A DNA stretch of 64,000 nucleotides from Rhizophagus clarus. Lineage: Eukaryota; Glomeromycota; Glomeromycetes; Glomerales; Glomeraceae. The stretch lies in assembly GCA_015698045.1 (NCBI GenBank), contig BLAL01000044.1, positions 1,394,501 through 1,458,500 of the forward strand, written 5' to 3'. Of the stretch, positions 21,739 to 30,362 are shown piece after piece. The stretch's first letter is position 1, and every line of letters begins with the position of its first letter. The translations under genes were made by a program, and so were the position numbers. The notes below the pieces were generated by a model. That model was not told the DNA's origin. It did not search any database and worked only from the letters and a program-made list of their open reading frames with translations.

Positions 21739-22571
21739 GATGTTTGCACATGATTATATTCTGTCACGATATTTTGTATATTATGTATATTATGTAACTA
21801 GCTACTTTCTTTAAATGTCGTCAAGCACGGCATATTGTATCCCTTTAAGTTTAATGCCCCCACATAAAATACCGTAGATATCTATTAACATGATGAAAGT
21901 TATACGTTATACATTAAAGTAATACTATACAATTTTTAAATCAGGTGCTTTGTATAATAATTTCTGTACTTGTTAGAATAAGCTTATAAAATGAGCGTTT
22001 GTATTATTAACATTTGATAGTGTATTGTCAATCTGACCGAAAAATGAGGGATAAAAAACATTGTAGTTTGCATCTATCGTGCACCTATAGTTTTTGGGCC
22101 TTTCGAGACGGGAATTAATAATAAATTTAAACATTATTAATTTATAATTGTAAAAAGGATGAAATATGCTAAACATGGTGTATATTAATATATAATCATT
22201 TATTTTTTTTTTCCTTGTAATTATACTGTCCTTCCTTCTTTTTGTCACTATGAACAGGCGGAGGGAGCAACAATGACACTCCCTAATTGACCTATATATA
22301 CACTGATATATATTTATAAGGTAAGTCTATTTGGAACTAATGATTATAATATAAGTTCGATAACAAATGAATAATACATGCGATAGTTGCGATACCGACG
22401 TTGCTCAGTTTTAACATTAAAAGTTACTTCTTAATGATATGTAGAAAAATAAGCGAAGACCAGTTTCACTAGAATCCAGTTCATCGAAGATGAACGCTTG
22501 GCTACGCCCAACACCGCGTGTCATCAAACAGTTATTAAGGAGAACAATGACGATAATAAGAATTGTTTAAC
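21739..22571. other. Intergenic region
   Basis: The left third is the conserved upstream flank of the MATH/BTB gene. The rest is AT-rich with no gene seen; the frame at 21973-22248 is unsupported. Confidence 0.5.
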
Positions 22572-22956
22572 AAATTTCAGGATATGATCCAAATCCATGC
22601 TTGAATACCTTTACACAAAATCAAATTAGATGGACGAATGAGGATAATGAATCTATTAGAATTATTCCGTTTGGCAGATCAATATCTTTTATTAGATCTT
22701 CGAGAACGAGCAGAAACTAGGATTTTAGATGAATTTGAAAATCTCAAATGCATTAAAAATTATGTTTAATTTAGTTCCAGAATATGGAGATTTAAAGGAA
22801 TCAGTTTTAAAATTTATAGGTAAAAATTTTGAAGGAATTAATAAAACTCAAGAATATAAAGATATCTTAGCGAATTTAGTATATTATTCACTTTATGGCT
22901 TCACTTTGTCAAAAATTTGGGCAGAATATTCCAACTTTTGTCAAGCATGTTTTTAA
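22572..22956 (+). pseudogene. BTB-BACK fragment of a MATH/BTB gene
   Basis: Starts abruptly at the EYDP region of the BTB domain and runs to the gene's end. TNQIRWTNEDNES is recognisable, but frameshifts occur near 22600 and 22655. After 22729 the frame is clean (MFNLVPEYGDLKESVLKF ... LANLVYYSLYG). The MATH exon and the first half of BTB are absent, and the C-terminus departs from the family. Non-functional remnant. Confidence 0.85.
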
Positions 22957-23039
22957 TTAAATTCACTCATAATTATATATCCTGCATTTAAATGAATAAA
23001 TAAAGTTTTGACAATTAGTTTTTGTGTGAATCAGCTATG

Positions 23040-23395
23040 TACAATGTTACGTTTTTTATTAATTAAAATAATTTTTAAAGAAAAATTATCACTTCGAAGT
23101 TATAATTAATGAATATAAAACACATTCTCAATCTCTATGAATGTAGAATTTAATTTACAAGTTGAAAAATTGTAGGTCAATACTTTTCTAAAACATTAGA
23201 GATCAGGAGTTTTATGTTATTGAAAATAAAAAGATGATAATTATGACAAATCATTAAGGCAGTGTTGGCATTTGGTCGTTTTGGCCACGGCCAACGTGCC
23301 AACGTGCCAACACTGATTAAGGCAAATAAAAGATGTCATGATATTCTATCACCTCGAGAACGAGCAAAAATATTAAAGATATCTATATCTTGATT
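23040..23395 (+). pseudogene. Decayed MATH/BTB copy interrupted by a mini-transposon
   Basis: Fragments in family order: TATCACTTCGAAG near 23087 (start of exon 2), GTAGAATTTAATTTACAAG near 23146 (VEFNVQ), CAATACTTTTCTAAAA near 23182 (SILSKR), and CTCGAGAACGAGCAAAAAT near 23353 (LRERAK). Large internal deletions and no open frame. The hAT-like insert 23260-23315 lies within it. Confidence 0.7.
23260..23315. mobile_element. 56-bp hAT-like mini-MITE with target-site duplication
   Basis: CAGTGTTGGCA (23260-23270) and TGCCAACACTG (23305-23315) are perfect 11-bp terminal inverted repeats of CAGTG type, as in hAT elements. ATTAAGG flanks it on both sides (23253-23259 and 23316-23322), a 7-bp duplication where hAT elements usually make 8. 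Internally TTGGCC-ACGGCCAA and two CCAACGTG repeats make it fold on itself. Confidence 0.75.
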
Positions 23396-23540
23396 TAAAA
23401 AATCGATACTTCGGGTATATAACCTATAACTTTCATCCTGTCAATAGATCTATTATACAGAAGCACTAACTTAAATGCGGTGCCAGGCTATACGTAATGT
23501 ATATGGTATTGCGTCAGAAAATTAGTCATGTGCGAACATA

Positions 23541-23548
23541 TATAAATA
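23541..23548 (+). promoter_or_regulatory. TATA box of MATH/BTB gene
   Basis: TATAAATA ending 79 bases before the ATG at 23627, inside a block shared with the minus-strand paralog at 21654. Confidence 0.55.
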
Positions 23549-23626
23549 ATAATTTTTTGATCTGTAAAATAAAAGCTTTTTCGTATTCTTTCTTTCTTTT
23601 TTTTCCTAAAAAGACAAAAAAAAAAT

Positions 23627-24845
23627 ATGCCTCAAGAAACTTCAAAGATTACCTATCAAATTACTTTACCTAAATCGCTTGAAATAAAAGGATGTTATTA
23701 TAGTCCTATTTTTAGCACAAATAATAATACTTTTTGGCAATTGTTATTTCAACTTGAAGACAAAGACTTTTATGGACTTTATTTAAAGCCAGTTGTGGAT
23801 CCGGATGAAATTACTTGGAGAGAGCGTTCAAAATTATCTTTTAAAATGTTTTTAAAAGAAATAAAGAATAATAATCTAACCGCCGAACTTTTTAACAAAA
23901 GTTTTGTTGTACCTCCAGATACTAATATATGCAATGGTAATAATTAACGTTCTAGTATATAACAATTATTCTTTTTAGTTTATTTAATTTGTGGTTTTTT
24001 TTTAAAAAAATTTAGGTTATGGATATACAAATGCAATTAAAAAATCGTTACTTCAAAATAAGGAATTGACGATCGGAATTATCATTAGCGACATTGAATA
24101 TAAAGAAAGCAGTTCTAATAAAATGTATGTTCCTAATTACATTCCAAAAAATCTTATAGATGCATGGAAAGATCAATTATTTGATTCTCGATCGGTTGAT
24201 GTAGAATTTAATGTACAAGGTGAAAAATTATATGCTTGTAGTACAATACTTTCTAAAAGATCCAATTATTTTGCAAAAATTCTTTCAGACGATGACATCG
24301 ACGATGATAACGATGATGATAATAGTAACGATGATGATAATAGCAGCGATTGTAATGATGGTAACGATGATTATGATAATGACGAAGTTGATGATCCAAT
24401 GCTATTAAATAACGATAACGAATCAAAATATCAAATAAAACATCGTTTTGAAATTTCAGAATATGATCCAATTGCATTTTCATCCATGATTGAATACCTT
24501 TACACAAATCAAATTAAATGGACCGATGAAGATAATGAATCTATCACGATAGAATTATTTCGTTTGGCAGATCAATATCTTTTATCAGATCTTCGAGAAC
24601 GAGCAAAAACTAGGATTTTGGATGAATTGAAAGCCTCAAATGTATCAAAAATTATGTTTAATCTAGTTCCAAAATATGAAGATTTAAAAGAACCAGTTTT
24701 AAATTTTATGGCAAGAAATTTAGAACGAGTTTATAATTCTCAAGAATTTGAAGATATTTTAGCAAATTTAATGGATTATCCAAATTATAATGTGATTTTA
24801 TCAGAAATTTTGGCTGAACATTTCAAAATTCAAAAAGTCAAATAA
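23627..24845 (+). CDS. MATH-like/BTB domain protein with Asp-rich insert
   Basis: Exons 23627-23936 and 24016-24845 (79-bp phase-1 intron) encode 379 residues. The MATH-like domain spans 1-103 (TFWQLLFQLE, GLYLKPVVDPDEITW). BTB motifs are VDVEFNVQGEKLYACST, SKRSNYFAKIL and MIEYLYTNQIKWTDEDNES; the BACK-like part has LRERAKTRILDELKA and KYEDLKEPVLNFMARN. About 35 residues between the second BTB helix and the next strand are almost all Asp/Asn, encoded by an imperfect GATGATAAC-type microsatellite (24287-24395). The insert replaces the LSGxWxES of other paralogs and could alter Cullin or partner binding. Closest relative is 20453-21654. Confidence 0.9.
24287..24395 (+). repeat. In-frame GAT/AAC microsatellite
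   Basis: Imperfect GATGATAAC and GATGATGATAAT units encoding an Asp/Asn tract inside the BTB domain of the gene at 23627. Confidence 0.8.
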
Positions 24846-25475
24846 TTTCTAAGGATTCATCTCTGAGTCACGTGACTTTTACACTTTTTAAATAATTCAT
24901 ACCCAAATTTAAATAAATTTACCTAAATTTGGAAATAAAAAAAATTATTATTTTAGCTTTTATTCCTATATGTATATACATCAAGCTTGCGAGCTCAGAT
25001 GAAATAGAGAGAACTATCTATTGAAATATTTATAAAAAAAATGGGAATAAATAAAAATCAACCCCACTGAATCTGAACAAAACGTAAAAATATTCTTTCA
25101 GGAAAAACAATTACAATGATTATGACTTATAATGGTTAATTGTAACATTGTAACAAATTGTTGAAGTTACTTAATGTAAATTTGGAAGGTGATAAATTTC
25201 CATAAAACTCGATACAATTAAAGCATAATATTGAAATTTCTTCAATTACTTATACACTTTCGTCCATGTTGTTATTTCATTAGTAATTATCGAAACCCAA
25301 ATAAACTAAAATTGGTTTAACGCTCTAATTGTTTTAATTTATGAGCGTTTTTGAAACGTGTGTAACTTTCACATACTTATTATAGAAGTGTATTATTTCT
25401 CGAATATTAATTGTGGCAAAAATGGAGTACACTGCCCCTATGAAAACAAAGTCGCGAAGATCCCCCACAAATCTC
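24846..25475. other. Intergenic between tandem MATH/BTB genes
   Basis: Probable 3' end of the left gene and promoter of the right gene. Nothing else recognised. Confidence 0.5.
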
Positions 25476-25483
25476 TATAAATA
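25476..25483 (+). promoter_or_regulatory. TATA box of MATH/BTB gene
   Basis: TATAAATA ends 45 bases before the ATG at 25528. Confidence 0.5.
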
Positions 25484-25527
25484 AAGAGTTTTTTTGGATT
25501 AATAAAATTATTAAAGAAAAAAAAAAA

Positions 25528-26713
25528 ATGTCTCAAATAATTTCAAAACTTACCTATCAAGTAAATTTACCTAAATCGCTTGAAATAAAAGAATATTATT
25601 ATAGCCCTATCTTTAGTGCTAATAATAAAATGTTTTGGCAATTATTACTTCAATTTGAAGATAACGATTCTTATGGACTTTATTTACAGCCAGTTGCAGG
25701 TCCAGACGAAATTACTTGGAGTGAACGTTCAAAATTATCTTTTAAATTATTTATAAAAGAAATCAGGAATAATAATCAAACCGCCGAACTTTATAACAGA
25801 AGCTTTGTCGTACCTCCTGATACTCCTATTGGATATGGTAATGTTTTGACATTTCCACTTCACGCTTAAATTTTTTTTTTTTTAATCGTTAAATTTACGT
25901 CTTAATGTAGATTATGGATATTCACATGTAATTAAAAAATCGTCACTTCGAAATGGAGAATTAATAATTGGAGTTATAATTAATAACATTGAATATAACG
26001 AAAGCGACATTAGCAAAACATATTCTTCCGAACCTATTCCAAAGGATCTTATAGACGCATGGAAGGATCAATTATTTGATTTTCGATCGGTTGACGTAGA
26101 ATTTAACGTATTAGGTGAAAAATTATACGCTTGTAGTTCAATACTTTCTAAAAGATCCGAATATTTTGCGAAAATTTTATCAGGACAATGGTTTGAATCA
26201 ACATTTCTTGGTCAAAATGAACCTTCTGTTAATTATGTTAACACAAATAATATAAATATAGATGGGGAAAAAGATGACAATGATGATAAATCAATATGTC
26301 AAATAAAACATTATATTAAAATTTCAGAATACGATTCGATTACATTCTCTGCTATGCTTGAATACCTTTACACAAATCAAATTAGATGGACCAATGAAGA
26401 CAATGAATCTATTGCTATAGAATTATTTCGTTTGGCAGATCAATATCTTTTGTCAGATCTTCGAGAACGAGCCAAAATCAGAATTTTTGACGAGTTAAAA
26501 ATCTCAAATGTATCAAAAATCATGTTTAATTTAGTTCCAAAATATGAAGATTTAAAAGAACCAGTTTTAAATTTTATGGCAAAAAATTTTGAACAAGTTA
26601 ATAATTCTCAAGAATTTAAAGATATTTTAGCGAATTTAGTAAATTACCCAAATTATAATGTGATTTTATCAGAAATTTTGACTGAACATTTCAAAATTCA
26701 AAAAGCTAAATAG
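25528..26713 (+). CDS. MATH-like/BTB domain protein, two exons
   Basis: Exons 25528-25837 and 25911-26713 (73-bp phase-1 intron, acceptor TGTAG) encode 370 residues; the reading frame is open throughout. The MATH-like part (1-103) has MFWQLLLQFE, GLYLQPVAGPDEITWSER. BTB motifs are VDVEFNVLGEKLYACSS, SKRSEYFAKILSGQWFES, MLEYLYTNQIRWTNEDNES. The BACK-like tail (LRERAKIRIFDELKI, KYEDLKEPVLNFMAKNFEQ) ends FKIQKAK. The junction residue is Asp (G|AT) instead of Gly. The variable loop is Asn/Asp-rich but keeps LSGxWxES, unlike the two Asp-insert paralogs. Confidence 0.9.
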
Positions 26714-27053
26714 ATATACATGACCTTTTTTTTTTTAAAAAAAAAAAAAAATAGGTCGTAATTATCGTATTATTTAATTTTATTTTAATTGCGCTGTAAC
26801 TTTGATTACTCCTGTAAAAATTATTTGTGATTTAAATAAAAATATTCATATTTACCAGATTTAGACAAAGACGTCATGTAAGGTGATTGGACGCGCGTTT
26901 AGCATACTGCGTCTACTGCGCCTACTAACTCGTTGCTCACAAATTGACGAATGATTTTCTGGTTACACTTGAACATCATTATATAAGGTTGATTTTTCAA
27001 CTTTCAAATTTTTAAAATCCTTTTTTTTTCGTAAAGATTTTTTTGAAGAAATC
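26714..27053. other. Intergenic between tandem MATH/BTB genes
   Basis: Holds a long T/A hairpin just after the stop (26722-26757) and TATAAG at 26982-26987, 67 bases before the next ATG. Confidence 0.5.
26722..26757. repeat. T11/A15 hairpin closed by GACC/GGTC
   Basis: GACC, eleven T, fifteen A, TA and GGTC form a near-perfect stem-loop 9 bases after the stop of the MATH/BTB gene. Confidence 0.7.
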
Positions 27054-28656
27054 ATGGCTAGTAATAAAATAACGCAATTAACTTATCAAATGAATATATT
27101 AAATTCATTAGAAATAAAAGAAGATATATATAGTCCAATATTTAGTACCGGAGATAATTTGTTTTGGCAATTGTGGTTTGTACCATTAATTAGAAATCCT
27201 GTGAATAATAAAGAATATTGTTCAATATATATATTACCAGTAGCAAATCCTGATGAAACTTCTTGGAGAAAAAGATCAAAATTTTCTATTAAATTATGTG
27301 TTAAAGAAATCAAAAATTTTCAAACTTATAACTTAATTTCAAGTAATAATGAATTATCTATTTCTCCTGATACTAAGATTGAAAATGGTTTGTGATTTTG
27401 TCATCATCATCGTTATTATTTCCTTATTTATTTATTTATTTACGATTTTTTTTTTTTCTTTTTTTCTTTTTTTTTTTAATTTAAAAATTAATTTTTGTTT
27501 TTCTTTTTAGGATATGGATATCCCGAAGCGTTTGAAAGGACATCGCTTTATAATGGAGAATTAATTATTTGTGTAACATTTGATAATATTGAGTATAAAG
27601 ATAATAAACAATATAATAATAGCGTCTCACTTGATCCGTTACCGGAAAATCTTGTTGAAGCATGGAAAAATCATTTATTTAATATTCAACCAGTTGATGT
27701 AGAATTTAACGTACAAGGGGAAAAATTTCATGCTTGTAGTTCAATACTCATTCAAAGATCCAAATATTTTGAGAATGCTTTATCAGGTTTATGGGCCGAA
27801 TCAACAATTAACAATAAAGATGAAGATAATTTTAACGAAACAAAGATGGAGAAAGAAACTGATAAAGAAATCGTTGATTCAGTTAAATCAGTTGATATGG
27901 AGGATAATTCAGAAGAAATGAATGAAGAAAAATTAAAACAACAAATTAAACATAGGATCTATATAACAGATTATAAACCATTCTCGTTTGCAAAAATATT
28001 GTGTTACCTTTACACAAATCAAATTGATTGGACTAACAACAACAATAATAACAGCATGGATGAAAGCACTGATAATGATATTTCTTCTACAATAGAAATT
28101 TATTGTATAGCAGATAGATATTTATTAACGGATTTACGTCAAAGAGCAAAAAATAGAATATTTGAAGAATTAACAGTAAATAATGTGGCGGAAATCATGT
28201 TTCGTTTAGTACCTAAATATGAAGATTTAAAAGAACCTATTCTCTCTTTCATGGCGGAGAATTTTGAAGAAGTGTGTAATTCTAAAGGATTTAAAGATGT
28301 TTTGGCAAATCCTAATGATTACACTTATTATAATCAAATTATGTCTGAAGTTTTATCTCAACATTTTAAAATCCAAAATGCAAAACTTAACAAGTAAGAA
28401 AATCTAATTTATCAATAAATTGTATTTAGAGTTTTAATAATTGGCTAACAATTCCCTCTCTCTTTTTTAAAGGCAAAATTTACAAACAAACAATCTTGCC
28501 AATGTCGCATTGCCTCCAATGAGACCTCTACCACCTGGTGGCATGAGACCTCCTCCACCATTACCATTACCTTACAATCCTTCTGTTGGATTTAGACAAC
28601 CTCTACAATCCAATAACAGTAATAACAATAATAATAACAATTCTGCAACGATGTAG
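27054..28656 (+). CDS. MATH-like/BTB protein with Pro-rich tail, three exons
   Basis: Exons 27054-27387, 27511-28393 and 28473-28656 (introns of 123 bp with a GTTTGT donor, and 79 bp) encode 466 residues. The MATH-like domain is 1-111 (FWQLWFVPL, SIYILPVANPDETSWRKR). BTB motifs are VDVEFNVQGEKFHACSS, RSKYFENALSGLWAES and ILCYLYTNQIDWTN, followed by BACK-like LRQRAKNRIFEELTV and PKYEDLKEPILSFMAEN. Unlike its neighbours it has a third exon in frame: NVALPPMRPLPPGGMRPPPP, then LPYNPSVGFRQPLQ and an Asn-rich end. If intron 2 is retained, translation stops at 28397, giving a shorter form like the paralogs. Pro-rich tails often bind SH3, WW or profilin-type partners (inference). Confidence 0.88.
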
Positions 28657-30362
28657 AGTCACGTGAATTTTGTGATTCTATATAAATCTTATTTCGTTAT
28701 TTCGTTATTCGTTTTCGTCGTAAAATTACGCCATAAAAAACTGAAAATAATGGATTTACTTTATATGGTTATATTAATTTCGGCAATTTTCGAAAACAGA
28801 AGTTTTATTATGTCTTTGTTATTCGGGAACTGAAAAATATGAAATAACGCGATCATTATTATTATTATTATTATTACAATAAAATTCTTTTTTTATCATT
28901 TATTTAAATCTTTCTTTGATCTAAAAAAAAATATATCCGATTATGTTATTTATTAGAATGTTTGTTATCAGCCATTTCGGTTGTGCGAACGCCACAATAA
29001 ACCCACATGTTACATTTTAATGTGGCCGATAGAAAGAAATTCGCATGTCAATTCTCGTTTATAGAAAGAAGCGATAGAACAAAAAATAGAATTAGTGGTG
29101 TGACACAAAATATCTAATTAGTAAGGTGACACAAAATGTCTAGAATTAGCGGAGTGACACAAAATATCCAGAATTAGTGGCGTGATACAAATATCCAGAA
29201 TTAGTGGCGTGATACAAATATCTAATGATAACAATTAGGCCTTAACAATTTTGGATAATTTGAAGTGCAAAGAAGTGCAAGATGGTGTAATTTTTATCCT
29301 AGATTCGGAAAATGATTAAAATAATTTGGGAATATTCAATAAGAAAAAATAAATCAGGGATAGTTGAATATTTATAGATTTAGCCAATCCTGAATAACTT
29401 ATTTGGAATTTTTGAATTTTGAAATCTACATTCTACATAAAAATTAATAAAGTGACTAACCTTAACAAGAATCAGCCGTATAAATACAGATTTCCACATT
29501 AAAAGACTAAATTCGGATATTACAATAAACAATAGAATCTTTAAAGTTTGATTAAAAGCGAACATATTTCAAAAGAATACTTATAATAGAAATTAAAATC
29601 TAAACTAAACATATGAAAGTCTCCTTCCTGTATAACAAAATTTATCTACAAATGTGATTATTGATTTACAAAATATTGTAATTACTATTATAAAAGAAGA
29701 CAACAAAGAATGTTGCGATATTATTTCATGTATTAGATAGGATAATATTATGAAAGAAAAAAATAATGTAGGTGAAACACCAACAAGGGGAAATATTATC
29801 TTCTATTTTTTTTTTTCTTTTCAATCGGACAAGTAATAATCTACTGTGCCACCATATGTACCGTACATCACATCGGTTTTTACGTAAGAATACATTTCAA
29901 ATTAATAAACTGCAGCGACGGAATTGACGGAATCTAATAATTCTAATTAAAGTTTTCCACGTTCATCAATAATTTAAAAATATTAAATAAACTTTAAAAA
30001 AAAAAAAATGTAAGTAAACAAATTTCCATGTATTCCCGCCTTTTTGCTGTATCAAAGGATCATTTCTATTTGGATAGTTTAAATGGTTAAATCGTGAAAC
30101 GTATGACTTTCTAAAATATTAAAATTCATATAAAAATATATTAATTTTTTATAATAATAAAAAATATATGATGTCAAAATTCTAGAATATTGATTTTTTT
30201 ATAAATAGTTCACATTTTAAACATTTTTCACTTGGCAAAAAAAAAAAAAAAAATTCTCACTCTCGTAATTATACGCGCATCTAATCTTTTATTAATAATA
30301 TAATAGTACGGTTTATTTTAAAATAAAAATTTTTTTTTTTTTTTTTGCAATAATTATTTGTG
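28657..30362. other. Intergenic region with minisatellite
   Basis: Contains an ATT microsatellite near 28855-28876, a five-unit minisatellite at 29088-29224 and, close to the next gene, TATAAATA at 30200-30207 and long A/T runs. No gene seen. Confidence 0.5.
29088..29224. repeat. Minisatellite, five units of about 27 bp
   Basis: Units of the form AGAATTAGTGGCGTGA followed by YACAAA and ATATCC. The last two units are almost identical and the first two more diverged. Confidence 0.85.

Noticed and set aside
24253..24507. Minus-strand frame rich in His/Tyr
   Set aside because: Antisense shadow of the Asp/Asn repeat in the MATH/BTB gene at 23627.
29088..29224. Minisatellite as a CRISPR-like array
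   Set aside because: Units are contiguous with no spacers.
30360..30362. GTG as start of the TRS65-like gene
   Set aside because: An ATG follows at once and fungal nuclear genes rarely start at GTG.
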